The notes below the pieces were generated by a model, which was not told the DNA's origin, did not search any database, and worked only from the letters and a program-made list of their open reading frames with translations. Of a DNA stretch of 43,307 bases, positions 1-8,315 are shown one piece after another. Origin of the DNA: an uncultured Eubacteriales bacterium (lineage in GTDB: Bacteria > Bacillota > Clostridia > Oscillospirales > Acutalibacteraceae); contig ONBJ01000008.1 in the NCBI GenBank assembly GCA_900316025.1, positions 1 to 43,307 on the forward strand, read 5' to 3'. Numbering within the stretch: the stretch's first letter is position 1; each line of letters starts with the position of its first letter. A program made the position numbers and the translations under genes.

Positions 1-1
1 T

Positions 2-1975
2 AAGTATGAGCATTCATATCCCCATTGCTGGAGATGTGATACACCGCTTATTTACTACGCAAGAGATTCATGGTTTATAAAAATGACAGATGTCAAGGAA
101 AATCTCATAGCGAATAACAATACTGTAAACTGGATACCCGATTCGATAGGAAAGGGCAGATTTGGCGACTGGCTTAACAATGTTCAGGACTGGGGTATTT
201 CAAGAAACAGATACTGGGGAACTCCGCTTAATATATGGGAGTGTAAATGCGGTCACCGTCACGCAATAGGAAGTATAGAGGAGCTTAAGGCTATGTCCTC
301 CAACTGTCCCGATGACATTGAACTTCACAGACCTTATATTGACAGCGTAACTATAGAGTGTCCTCACTGCCACGAGGAAATGCACAGAGTTCCTGAGGTT
401 ATAGACTGCTGGTTTGATTCAGGCTCAATGCCGTTTGCACAGCATCACTATCCTTTCGAGAATAAGGAGCTGTTCGAGTCACAGTTCCCTGCTGATTTTA
501 TTTCCGAAGCCGTTGACCAGACAAGAGGCTGGTTCTATTCTCTGCTTGCAATATCTACATTGATTTTTGACAAGTCACCGTATAAGAATGTAATTGTACT
601 CGGACTTGTTCAGGACGAGAACGGTCAGAAGATGTCAAAGTCTAAGGGAAATGCGGTTGACCCGTTTGACGCACTGCAAACCTATGGTGCAGACGCTATA
701 AGATGGTATTTCTACACAAATTCATCACCTTGGCTGCCTAAGAGATTTTACGGTAAGGCTGTAACAGAGGGACAGCGTAAGTTTATGGGTACTCTCTGGA
801 ATACGTATGCGTTCTTTGTTCTGTATGCGAATATAGATAAGTTTGATGCTTCAAAGTATACACTTGACAAGGAAAGCATAACCGTAATGGATAAATGGCT
901 GCTGTCACGTCTTAACTCCACTGTAAAGGCTGTTGACGATAATCTCGCAGACTATAAAATTCCCGAAGCTGCAAAGGTTTTGCAGAATTTCGTTGACGAT
1001 ATGAGCAACTGGTATGTAAGAAGATGCCGTGAGAGATTTTGGGTTCAGGATATGACTCAGGATAAGATTAACGCATATATGACGCTGTACACTGCTCTGG
1101 TTACAATAGCTAAGGCAGCAGCACCTATGATACCTTTTATGGCTGAGGAAATTTACCGAAATCTTGTATGCTCAGTAGATTCAAATGCTCCCGAAAGTGT
1201 ACATCTCTGCACATTCCCTGAAGTGGACAGCTCAGTAATAGATACAGAGCTTGAAAGCAATATGGACGAGGTTCTTAAAATAGTTGTTCTCGGACGTGCC
1301 GCAAGAAACGGTTCATCAATGAAAAACCGTCAGCCGCTGTCAAAAATGTATGTAAAGGCTGAAAAGGTTCTTGATAAATTCTATGTTGAAATTATACGTG
1401 ATGAACTTAACATCAAGCAGGTTGAGTTTACTCAGGACGTTTCGGGCTTTGTATCATACAGCTTCAAGCCTCAGCTCAAGACGCTTGGCCCTAAGTACGG
1501 AAAGCTTCTCGGAGAAATCAGAAATCAGCTTTCCACTATAGACGGTGCAAAGGCTAATGCAGAGCTTAAATCTACAGGAGAGCTTACGCTTAATCTGTCG
1601 GTAGGAGAAGTAAAGCTTTCGGAAGAAGATTTGCTGATAGACGTTAAGCAGATGGAGGGTCTGTATACCGTAAATGACAACAATGTTACGGTAGTTCTTG
1701 ATACAACGCTTACACCTGAGCTTATAGAAGAAGGATTTGTAAGGGAAATTATAAGCAAGATACAGACTATGCGTAAGGATGCAGGCTTTGAGGTAATGGA
1801 TCATATTCTTATAGGAGTATCGGGAAATGAAAAGATTTCAAAGCTTATAAACGACAATAAGGACAGTATTTTCGGAGATGTTCTTGCAGACGGTGTTTCA
1901 GACAGCCTTGACGGCTTTGAAAAGGATTGGAATATAAACGGCGAAAAGGTAGTTTTGTCGGTTAAAAAGGTTTGA
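2..1975 (+). CDS. ileS: Isoleucyl-tRNA synthetase, type 2 (3' part, 5' end outside window)
   Basis: Class I aminoacyl-tRNA synthetase that charges tRNA-Ile with isoleucine in the cytoplasm. The reading frame is open from base 2, before the first internal ATG at 83, and encodes the family segment containing HCWRC and YYARDSWFI, so the gene starts upstream of the window. Visible landmarks are CPHC (part of a zinc-type cysteine set), the WFYSLL segment, the KMSKS ATP-binding loop at 629-643, the anticodon-binding region, and a long C-terminal extension from about 1390 that resembles the DUF5915 tail. That tail is typical of the eukaryote-like type 2 IleRS, a class generally known for low mupirocin sensitivity. 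About 657 residues are visible of a usual total near 1040. A hairpin terminator follows directly. Confidence 0.96.
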   Translation, partial: KYEHSYPHCWRCDTPLIYYARDSWFIKMTDVKENLIANNNTVNWIPDSIGKGRFGDWLNNVQDWGISRNRYWGTPLNIWECKCGHRHAIGSIEELKAMSSNCPDDIELHRPYIDSVTIECPHCHEEMHRVPEVIDCWFDSGSMPFAQHHYPFENKELFESQFPADFISEAVDQTRGWFYSLLAISTLIFDKSPYKNVIVLGLVQDENGQKMSKSKGNAVDPFDALQTYGADAIRWYFYTNSSPWLPKRFYGKAVTEGQRKFMGTLWNTYAFFVLYANIDKFDASKYTLDKESITVMDKWLLSRLNSTVKAVDDNLADYKIPEAAKVLQNFVDDMSNWYVRRCRERFWVQDMTQDKINAYMTLYTALVTIAKAAAPMIPFMAEEIYRNLVCSVDSNAPESVHLCTFPEVDSSVIDTELESNMDEVLKIVVLGRAARNGSSMKNRQPLSKMYVKAEKVLDKFYVEIIRDELNIKQVEFTQDVSGFVSYSFKPQLKTLGPKYGKLLGEIRNQLSTIDGAKANAELKSTGELTLNLSVGEVKLSEEDLLIDVKQMEGLYTVNDNNVTVVLDTTLTPELIEEGFVREIISKIQTMRKDAGFEVMDHILIGVSGNEKISKLINDNKDSIFGDVLADGVSDSLDGFEKDWNINGEKVVLSVKKV

Positions 1976-1990
1976 TACACATACAACAGG

Positions 1991-2030
1991 GTGATGTCTT
2001 TGAACAAAGCATCACTCTGCTTTTGTTTTT
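1991..2030 (+). terminator. Rho-independent terminator of ileS
   Basis: GTGATG (1991-1996) pairs with CATCAC (2010-2015), extended inside by CTTT/AAAG, and a T-rich run follows to 2030. It lies 15 bases after the ileS stop. Confidence 0.85.
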
Positions 2031-2056
2031 CAGGTATTCGGCTACGCTCAGACGGA

Positions 2057-2146
2057 GATTGCAGCCGTCAAAAGCGTTCGCTTTTGACAAATTGAAAGGT
2101 TTACCTTTCAATTTTCCCGTGGATTAATCCACGGGAGGCTGCAATC
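2057..2146 (+). repeat. Family A three-hairpin repeat, copy A1
   Basis: The outer stem GATTGCAGCC (2057-2066) / GGCTGCAATC (2137-2146) encloses three consecutive perfect hairpins: 2067-2088 (GTCAAAAG arms), 2090-2113 (AATTGAAAGG arms) and 2116-2135 (CCCGTGGATT arms). The left flank contains GCTCAGACGG, which recurs in inverted order beside copy A4. It sits between the ileS terminator and the ychF promoter and has no reading frame. Confidence 0.85.
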
Positions 2147-2190
2147 GCACTGTGCTGACGCAGGCTGACAAAAAAACAACGCATTTTTGG

Positions 2191-2219
2191 TTGATATAAT
2201 CACAATAATTTGATATAAT
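2191..2219 (+). promoter_or_regulatory. Promoter of ychF-asnB
   Basis: TTGATA (2191-2196) and TATAAT (2214-2219) are separated by 17 bases, a good match to a housekeeping sigma-70/SigA promoter. It lies 41 bases before the chosen ychF start. Confidence 0.75.
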
Positions 2220-2260
2220 AGCTAACCGTAAATTACTATAAAGGAAAGGTTTTGATATAT

Positions 2261-3355
2261 ATGAAGCTTGGAATGGTAGGACTTCCAAATGTAGGAAAAA
2301 GTACCCTGTTCAATGCAATAACAAACGCAGGGGCACAGTCCGCAAACTACCCGTTCTGCACGATAGAGCCGAACGTGGGAGTTGTTTCCGTACCTGACAA
2401 AAGACTTGATAAGCTTGCGGAGATGTACGAGCCTGAGAAGTTTACACCTGCTACAATAGAGTTTGTGGATATAGCAGGTCTTGTAAAAGGAGCTTCAAAG
2501 GGTGAGGGTCTGGGAAACAAGTTCCTTTCAAATATCCGTGAGGTAGATGCGGTCGTACACGTTGTACGCTGCTTTGAAAACGATGACATAATACATGTTG
2601 ATGGTTCTGTAAACCCTTCAAGGGATATAGAAACAATAAATTTAGAACTTGTTCTGTCAGATTTGGAAATTATCGAAAGAAGAATAGACAAGACAAAGAA
2701 AATGATTAAGGCTGATAAAAAGTATGCTGCGGAGCTTGAATTTTTCGAGAGAGTAAAAGCAGCACTTGAAGAGGGAAAATCGGCAAGAAGCGTTGACTGT
2801 ACGGAAGAAGAAAAGGAACTGCTCGCAACGGTATCTCTTCTGACAAACAAGCCGATAATATATGCCGCAAACGTAAGTGATACGGATTTTTCGGACGGAA
2901 TAGAAAACAATGAGTATTATAAGCAGGTAAAGGCTGTAGCCGACAGTGAGCATGCCGCTGTTCTGCCCATCTGTGCAGAGCTTGAAGAACAGCTTGTGGA
3001 TATGGACAAGGAAGAAAGGGATATGTTCCTTAATGATATAGGACTTACACAGTCGGGACTGGACAGGCTTATAACAGCGTGTTATGATTTGCTGGGGCTT
3101 ATATCCTATCTTACGGCAGGAAAGCCTGAGGTAAGAGCGTGGACAATCAAAAAGGGAACTAAAGCACCGCAGGCGGCAGGAAAAATCCATACAGACTTTG
3201 AGCGTGGATTTATAAGAGCTGAGGTTATTTCATTTGATGACCTTATGGCTTGCGGTTCTATGGCTGCCGCTAAGGAAAAGGGTCTTGTCAGAAGTGAAGG
3301 CAAGGATTACGTTATGAAGGACGGAGATATAGTTCTTTTCAGATTTAACGTTTAA
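2261..3355 (+). CDS. ychF: Redox-regulated ATPase/GTPase YchF
   Basis: Universally conserved Obg-family P-loop NTPase (OLA1/YchF), associated with ribosomes and stress responses, usually preferring ATP. The G1 loop GLPNVGKST is at the N-terminus, followed by the G2/G3 regions (DIAGLVKGA) and a C-terminal TGS domain with GKPEVRAWTIKKG and the DFERGFIRAEV segment. Length is 364 residues, normal for the family. I chose ATG 2261 because AAGGAAAGG (2241-2249) is then correctly spaced; the in-frame TTG at 2252 would be too close. The gene is followed 43 bases later by asnB with no terminator between them, so the two are probably co-transcribed. Confidence 0.97.
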   Translation: MKLGMVGLPNVGKSTLFNAITNAGAQSANYPFCTIEPNVGVVSVPDKRLDKLAEMYEPEKFTPATIEFVDIAGLVKGASKGEGLGNKFLSNIREVDAVVHVVRCFENDDIIHVDGSVNPSRDIETINLELVLSDLEIIERRIDKTKKMIKADKKYAAELEFFERVKAALEEGKSARSVDCTEEEKELLATVSLLTNKPIIYAANVSDTDFSDGIENNEYYKQVKAVADSEHAAVLPICAELEEQLVDMDKEERDMFLNDIGLTQSGLDRLITACYDLLGLISYLTAGKPEVRAWTIKKGTKAPQAAGKIHTDFERGFIRAEVISFDDLMACGSMAAAKEKGLVRSEGKDYVMKDGDIVLFRFNV

Positions 3356-3398
3356 GATTTCGCATAATTATTTGTGAATGAAAAGGAGTAATGTGAAA

Positions 3399-5258
3399 AT
3401 GTGTGGTATATGTGGTTTTACGGGAGAGGTTATAAACCGTGATGACGTTATAGAAAGAATGGCAAAGGTCATAACTCACAGAGGGCCTGACAGCAGCGGC
3501 TTCTATAAAGAACCTGACAGCAGAATTACTATGGGATTTCGCCGCCTGAGTATAATAGACCTTGATGCAGGACATCAGCCTATATACAACGAGGACAGAA
3601 CAATGGTTCTTACGTTTAACGGAGAAATATACAACTACAGGGATTTGCGTAAGGAGCTTATCTCATTGGGACATAAGTTCTATACGGAATCGGATTCTGA
3701 GGTACTTATACACGGATTTGAGCAGTGGCAGGAAAAGCTTCTTGACAGGCTCAGAGGAATGTTCGGATTTGCAATTTACAATACCAAAGATAACTCACTT
3801 TTTATAGCACGTGATTTTTTCGGAATCAAGCCTATGCACTATGCAAAGGTAGGCGATAACTTTGTGTACGGTTCTGAGATAAAGAGTATACTTGAATTTC
3901 CGAATTTTGAAAAGAAATTCAACTACAGAACACTTGATAATTACCTGTCTTTTCAGTATGCTGTACCGCCTGAAACGTTCTTTGAGGGTGTATACTGTCT
4001 GCTTCCCGGACATTATCTGTGGTATAAGGACGGCGAAATAACAACTACCCGATATTGGGAGGCAAGATTTGAGCCTGACGAAAATATTACCGAAGAAGAA
4101 GCTATAGACGAAATTGAAAGGGTTTTTGAAAATTCCGTAAACGCACATAAAATAAGTGATGTTGAGGTAGGCTGTTTCCTTTCAAGCGGAGTTGATTCCA
4201 GCTATGTTTCAACGTATTTTGCAGATCAGAAAACCTTTACCGTAGGTTTTGACTTCGGAGAAAAGTACAACGAAATAAGCTGGGCAAAGCGTCTTTCCGA
4301 AAAAATAGGTGTTGACCATCACTTTAAGCTTATAAAATCTGAAGAGTTCTGGGGAAATATAAAAAAGGTTCAGTACCATATGGATCAGCCGCTTGCCGAC
4401 CCGTCATGTATAGCACTTTATTTTGTTTCAAAGCTTGCAAGCGAATATGTAAAGGTTGTGCTTTCGGGAGAGGGTGCGGATGAGCTTTTCGGAGGATATA
4501 CCTGCTATAATGACCCGAGAGTATTCAGGGTTTATCAGAAAATCGTGCCTTACGGTCTGAGAAAGGGCATATGCAGACTTATGAAAAAGCTTCCTGACAT
4601 AAAGGGCAGAGATTATCTTATAAGAGCAACTCACCCCTTGGAGGACAGATTTATCGGAAATGCGTTTATGTATGACGAGGAGGAAAAGAAGAAGATACTT
4701 AAAGATCCCTCAATAGCTTCAAGACCGCAGGAAAAATGTAAGCCCTACTATGACAGAGTGCCTGATTATGACGATGTAACAAAAATGCAGTATCTCGACA
4801 TAAATATGTGGATGGTCGGGGATATTCTGCTCAAGGCGGACAGAATGAGTATGGCAAATTCTCTTGAGCTGAGAGTTCCTTTTCTTGATAAAGAAGTTTT
4901 CAAGGTAGCTTCAAAACTTCCTTCCGAATTAAGGGTAAACAAGCATAATACAAAGTATGCTATGCGTAAGGCGGCTTTAAGACATCTTCCCATAGAAACA
5001 GCGGAAAAGAAAAAGCTTGGTTTTCCTGTTCCCACAAGGGTATGGCTCAGAGATGAACGCTATTACAACGTTGTTAAAGATATGTTCAATTCCGAAACAG
5101 CAAAGAAATTTTTCAATTCTGAGGTTCTTATTGAATTTCTCGATGAGCATTTCAGCGGAAAAGAGGACAACAGCCGTAAGGTATGGACAATATACATCTT
5201 TCTTGTATGGTATGAAATTTATTTTGAAGGCAAGTACAATCCCGAAGAAGGAAAGTAA
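3399..5258 (+). CDS. asnB: Asparagine synthetase B (glutamine-hydrolysing)
   Basis: Makes asparagine from aspartate, ATP and glutamine-derived ammonia. The start is ATG 3399, 10 bases after AAAAGGAG (3381-3388), because the N-terminal nucleophile amidotransferase needs Cys2 directly after Met and the protein then begins MCGICGF. An upstream in-frame ATG at 3378 would bury that cysteine and is rejected. Further landmarks are HRGPD and FNGEIYN in the glutaminase domain and FLSSGVDSS, the PP-loop of the synthetase domain, then SGEGADELFGGY. Length is 619 residues, as expected. It is second in a probable operon after ychF, and family A repeat A2 begins about 40 bases after the stop. Confidence 0.96.
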   Translation: MCGICGFTGEVINRDDVIERMAKVITHRGPDSSGFYKEPDSRITMGFRRLSIIDLDAGHQPIYNEDRTMVLTFNGEIYNYRDLRKELISLGHKFYTESDSEVLIHGFEQWQEKLLDRLRGMFGFAIYNTKDNSLFIARDFFGIKPMHYAKVGDNFVYGSEIKSILEFPNFEKKFNYRTLDNYLSFQYAVPPETFFEGVYCLLPGHYLWYKDGEITTTRYWEARFEPDENITEEEAIDEIERVFENSVNAHKISDVEVGCFLSSGVDSSYVSTYFADQKTFTVGFDFGEKYNEISWAKRLSEKIGVDHHFKLIKSEEFWGNIKKVQYHMDQPLADPSCIALYFVSKLASEYVKVVLSGEGADELFGGYTCYNDPRVFRVYQKIVPYGLRKGICRLMKKLPDIKGRDYLIRATHPLEDRFIGNAFMYDEEEKKKILKDPSIASRPQEKCKPYYDRVPDYDDVTKMQYLDINMWMVGDILLKADRMSMANSLELRVPFLDKEVFKVASKLPSELRVNKHNTKYAMRKAALRHLPIETAEKKKLGFPVPTRVWLRDERYYNVVKDMFNSETAKKFFNSEVLIEFLDEHFSGKEDNSRKVWTIYIFLVWYEIYFEGKYNPEEGK

Positions 5259-5296
5259 GCTTATACTGTTAAACGCAGCAGGTGCGTTTCCGTGGT

Positions 5297-5390
5297 GCGA
5301 TTGCAGCCCACTATCGGAAACTTCCGATAGTGCATCAAGGCGAAGCCTTGATGGTGTAAAAAGACGAAGTCTTTTTACGGCTGCAATCGC
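5297..5390 (+). repeat. Family A three-hairpin repeat, copy A2
   Basis: The outer stem GCGATTGCAGCC (5297-5308) / GGCTGCAATCGC (5379-5390) encloses three hairpins at 5309-5332 (CACTATCGGAA arms), 5333-5353 (CATCAAGGC arms) and 5356-5378 (GTAAAAAGAC arms). The outer stem is that of the other copies, but all three inner hairpin sequences are private to this copy. The 319-base gap between asnB and the next gene contains this repeat and the promoter described next. Confidence 0.85.
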
Positions 5391-5464
5391 AGCCTGAGTG
5401 TAGCCGTAGACAGTGATTTCAGCGTATTTTTTTAATTTTATTGTAATTTTTAACAATCTGTGAA

Positions 5465-5532
5465 CACAATTATTGTGATTTGGTACAAAAGTTAAAAAAT
5501 ATATTGAATTATTTAAAGGTGCGTATTATAAT
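5465..5532 (+). promoter_or_regulatory. Promoter of the first surface-protein gene, with upstream palindrome
   Basis: TTGAAT (5504-5509) and TATAAT (5527-5532) have a 17-base spacer. A 13-base palindrome, CACAATTATTGTG (5465-5477), lies 26 bases upstream of the -35 and could be an operator. A weak AT-only stem (5544-5549 / 5557-5562) precedes the AGGGAGG ribosome site. Confidence 0.6.
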
Positions 5533-5577
5533 AGATACGGTTTTATAATAGCATATATTATAGGGAGGAAGTTCATA

Positions 5578-6528
5578 ATGAAAAAATTAACAAGCGTTTT
5601 TCTTGCAGGTGTACTTGTAGCATCAGGCTGTGCTTGTGCTTTGAGTGTATCTGCAGATGACAGTCAGAAGGCAACAATCAAGGTAGTTGATTCATCAGCA
5701 CCCTCAGAGGTTACAACCTACGAGGCTTATGTCGGCGACAAGATAGAATGTGTTATCACAGGATATTCACAGGAAGCAGTGACATCTGTTCTGACATCTA
5801 CATTTATCAATCAGGCTGATGCACAGCAGATGGTGGAGTACAGTGATATTAACATTTTGGGTTATGCTGACGGCTACTACGGAGAGGGCGATGAGGCAGC
5901 TTACTACACATCTGATTTCAGCGGATATGCTGTAAGACCTGAGAGTGCAGACGAATATAACAGAGATTTGTTCGGTTTCTGCTATATCCACGGACATACA
6001 TCAGGAAGTTATGCAACAGAAGACGGTCAGACAATGGTTAAGTTCGCAATGGAGGTTCTCGAACCCGGTGAATGTACCGTTTACACCGTTCTGAACGATG
6101 TTACTTATGACAATGCCGCAGGAGAAATCGAAAGCTCACTGGACGCACTCAGAACAAAGACAACACTTACGGTAATACCTTCAGAGGAAAGACCTACAGA
6201 TGCACCCACGGAAGCTCCTACAGATGAGCCTACAGAGATTGTAACGGAAGAACCTACAGAAGAACCTACAAGTGCAACACAGCTTCCCTCAGAAGAGCCT
6301 ACGAGTGCAACATCTGCTACACAGGCAGGTACATCTTCTCCTACATCTGCACCCACTTCCGCAAACACACCTTCAAACAACAACTCTTCAAATACAAGCA
6401 GCGGAAATACATCATCTTCCGCAGGCAAGGTCGCTACAGGTGATAATGCGTCGGCTATTATGATTGCTCTCTGCACAGCACTTGCAGCAGGCGGTATACT
6501 GGCTTTCTTAAGAAGAAGGGCAAAGTAA
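5578..6528 (+). CDS. Exported, membrane-anchored surface protein with possible cohesin-like/Ig-like domain
   Basis: A 316-residue exported protein. Residues 1-26 form a signal peptide ending VSA before DDSQ. A single domain of about 180 residues follows; its beta-rich pattern (VGDKIECVITG, later MVKFAMEVLEPGECTVYTVL) recalls cohesin or Ig-like folds, but I cannot confirm either. Then comes a Pro/Thr/Glu linker with PTEAPTDEPTE repeats, a Ser/Thr/Asn tract, and a C-terminal anchor: GKVATGD, a hydrophobic segment and a RRR tail. That tail resembles a cell-wall sorting signal without canonical LPXTG. The RBS AGGGAGG stands before ATG 5578. It is the first of five consecutive surface genes; a strong terminator follows, so it is transcribed alone. 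If the domain is a cohesin it would be a small scaffoldin; otherwise its function is unknown. Confidence 0.85.
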   Translation: MKKLTSVFLAGVLVASGCACALSVSADDSQKATIKVVDSSAPSEVTTYEAYVGDKIECVITGYSQEAVTSVLTSTFINQADAQQMVEYSDINILGYADGYYGEGDEAAYYTSDFSGYAVRPESADEYNRDLFGFCYIHGHTSGSYATEDGQTMVKFAMEVLEPGECTVYTVLNDVTYDNAAGEIESSLDALRTKTTLTVIPSEERPTDAPTEAPTDEPTEIVTEEPTEEPTSATQLPSEEPTSATSATQAGTSSPTSAPTSANTPSNNNSSNTSSGNTSSSAGKVATGDNASAIMIALCTALAAGGILAFLRRRAK

Positions 6529-6547
6529 TTTCTGATTTGGTAAGTTT

Positions 6548-6579
6548 CGGCAGACTCGGATATTGAGTCTGCCGTTTTT
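6548..6579 (+). terminator. Rho-independent terminator
   Basis: CGGCAGACTC (6548-6557) pairs with GAGTCTGCCG (6565-6574), followed by five T. The rest of the 321-base gap up to the next gene is AT-rich and holds the next promoter. Confidence 0.9.
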
Positions 6580-6762
6580 ACTCTTTTATATAATCAGAAA
6601 ACTGTAATATGACAATAAACCGAAATTGCAGGTTTTTCTGGTTTTAAAAGTTTTATTGCCTTATAATGGTACAAAATTTGTTTTTAATAAATAAATATTA
6701 ATAATATTTTTGTCGTTAAGTTACAAAAATAACAAAAATGTTACTAAATTGGGACTAGCATA

Positions 6763-6792
6763 TTGACTTTTAAAAACAAAAAGGTGTATAAT
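6763..6792 (+). promoter_or_regulatory. Promoter of the X25-like surface-protein gene
   Basis: TTGACT (6763-6768) and TATAAT (6787-6792) are separated by 18 bases. The gene start is 58 bases downstream. Confidence 0.7.
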
Positions 6793-6801
6793 GCAAATAC
6801 T

Positions 6802-6815
6802 GAAGCCTAGACTTC
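6802..6815 (+). promoter_or_regulatory. Short hairpin at predicted mRNA 5' end
   Basis: GAAG (6802-6805) pairs with CTTC (6812-6815) around a six-base loop, beginning 9 bases after the -10 box. The same GAAG-loop-CTTC element at the same place recurs before the genes at 8316 and 11494. It may be an mRNA-stabilising 5' stem-loop. Confidence 0.4.
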
Positions 6816-6849
6816 GGAGATTACACTATTTTTAGGGAGGAAACATCCA

Positions 6850-8019
6850 ATGAAAAAATTAACAAGCGTGCTGTTATCAGGTGTTATGGCAGCATCAATG
6901 TGTGCAACAGCTGCAATTTCAGCATCAGCTGAGGTTACGGAACTTCCCGCAGACTGGGATCCCACACAGTACAGCTACACAGTAGTAGGTGATGCAGGTC
7001 TTCTGGGCGATGCAGCATGGCAGCCCGAGAACGATGACTTCAATATGTCATACGACGAAGCAGCAGGCATTTGGTATCTGAACCTTAACGGTGTTGGTAA
7101 TCAGGGTACTACATTCAACTACGGTGCTCAGTACAAGGTAGTTGTAAGAAACTATGTTGAGGGTTCACCTTGGGAGTTCTCATTCAACGAAACAGGTGTT
7201 GCTTACGGTTTTGATTCAAACTCAATCGTAGATTTCGGCGAAACAGCTGAAACAGCTGACGTTGTAACAATTATGTTCGATGGTCAGAAGACATCAAGCC
7301 GTATCGACAATCCTTACACAGAGGCACCCGTTGTAACAGATCATACATATTTTGCAGTTGGCGATGCTAACCTCTTCGACCCCGCTTGGACACCCAATGA
7401 TCCTAAGTTCCAGCTCACAAAGGACGAGGAAAGCGGAATTTACAAGGTAACAATCCCCGTAACAGAAGCACAGTGGGAGAACCCCTTCGAGTATAAAGTT
7501 GCTCAGGACGGTACATGGGACGTATCATACAACGACCAGGGCGAAGCTTTGGGCGATGGTACAAATGCTATCGGTTTCATAGATGAGAACACATCAGCAG
7601 TAGTTATCACATGGGATCCTGCTACAATGAAGGCTGGCTTCGAGTGCGTTCCCGTTGCAGTACCTGCAACAGAGCCTGCTACAGATGCTCCTACAGACGC
7701 TCCTACAGATGCTCCCACAGCAGCACCTACAGACGCACCTTCAGAGGTTGCAACAGGTGATGCTACAGAGGACGGCACATCAGCTACAAACGCTACAACA
7801 GACGCTACAACAGCAGCTACAACAGCAGCTACAACAGGTTCAACAACAACAGGCGGCACAACAGGTGGCAGCACATCATCAGGCACAACAAGCAGCAACG
7901 TTTCTTCAGCTACAGGTAAGGTTGCTACAGGCGACAGCACATCAGTTGCTATTCTCCTCGGCGTACTTATGCTCGCAGGCGGTGCAGTAGTTGTTGCAAG
8001 AAAGAGAGTTACAAAGTAA
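6850..8019 (+). CDS. Exported surface protein with two tandem X25-like starch-binding domains
   Basis: A 389-residue exported protein. The signal peptide ends ISASA before EVTEL (about residue 27). Two related domains follow, at about residues 40-150 and 165-270. Both begin with a Tyr/Phe-xVGDAxL pattern, then an AW-P-ND segment, a GI-Y/W strand, a YKV strand and a final DxxTSA-like or ADVVTIMF strand. This layout recalls X25-type modules of pullulanases and amylosome proteins, which bind starch. After them come a PTDAPTDAPT linker, a Thr-rich tract, GKVATGD, a hydrophobic helix and ARKR. The RBS AGGGAGG (6834-6840) is 9 bases from ATG. It has its own promoter and terminator. The expected role is binding starch at the cell surface; this is inferred from the domain pattern only. 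Confidence 0.85.
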   Translation: MKKLTSVLLSGVMAASMCATAAISASAEVTELPADWDPTQYSYTVVGDAGLLGDAAWQPENDDFNMSYDEAAGIWYLNLNGVGNQGTTFNYGAQYKVVVRNYVEGSPWEFSFNETGVAYGFDSNSIVDFGETAETADVVTIMFDGQKTSSRIDNPYTEAPVVTDHTYFAVGDANLFDPAWTPNDPKFQLTKDEESGIYKVTIPVTEAQWENPFEYKVAQDGTWDVSYNDQGEALGDGTNAIGFIDENTSAVVITWDPATMKAGFECVPVAVPATEPATDAPTDAPTDAPTAAPTDAPSEVATGDATEDGTSATNATTDATTAATTAATTGSTTTGGTTGGSTSSGTTSSNVSSATGKVATGDSTSVAILLGVLMLAGGAVVVARKRVTK

Positions 8020-8052
8020 TTTCTTTATAAATAAAATATAAAATATGTTTTT

Positions 8053-8087
8053 CAATCACTCACTCAAAAGGTGAGTGATTGTTTTTT
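8053..8087 (+). terminator. Rho-independent terminator
   Basis: CAATCACTCAC (8053-8063) pairs perfectly with GTGAGTGATTG (8071-8081), followed by six T. Confidence 0.92.
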
Positions 8088-8235
8088 GAAAAATTCGTAA
8101 ATTTTATGCTGTAGTGTATATCAACAAATAAAATTTATAATATTATGCAAAATAACAATCCTGAAATTCAGATAATAATAAAAGTTATTAAATATTGTTC
8201 ATTGTTACGAAAATATAAATAAATTTTTAAATTTA

Positions 8236-8264
8236 TTGAAAACAAGTCGGGATTGTTGTATAAT
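8236..8264 (+). promoter_or_regulatory. Promoter of the 590-residue surface-protein gene
   Basis: TTGAAA (8236-8241) and TATAAT (8259-8264) with a 17-base spacer, 51 bases before the start codon. Confidence 0.7.
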
Positions 8265-8271
8265 ACCCTTG

Positions 8272-8286
8272 CGAAGATATTCTTCG
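8272..8286 (+). promoter_or_regulatory. Short hairpin at predicted mRNA 5' end
   Basis: CGAAGA (8272-8277) pairs with TCTTCG (8281-8286) around a TAT loop, 7 bases after the -10 box. It is the strongest of the three related 5' hairpins in this gene cluster. Confidence 0.45.
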
Positions 8287-8315
8287 GATACACAATTAAA
8301 GGAGGAAAAAATAAA

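Noticed and set aside
83-85. ATG at 83 as the start of ileS
   Set aside because: The frame is open upstream and encodes conserved IleRS sequence from base 2, so 83 is internal.
2347-3190. Long open frames (up to 187 codons) on the minus strand opposite ychF
   Set aside because: They lie wholly within a confidently identified gene, have no ribosome site, and show the Ser/Leu-rich bias of antisense reading of a low-GC gene.
7503-7990. Open frames rich in Val/Ala (minus) and Leu/Gln (plus) over the surface-protein linkers
   Set aside because: They are frame shadows of the Thr/Pro/Ala repeat linkers. The real frame has a signal peptide, domains and an anchor.
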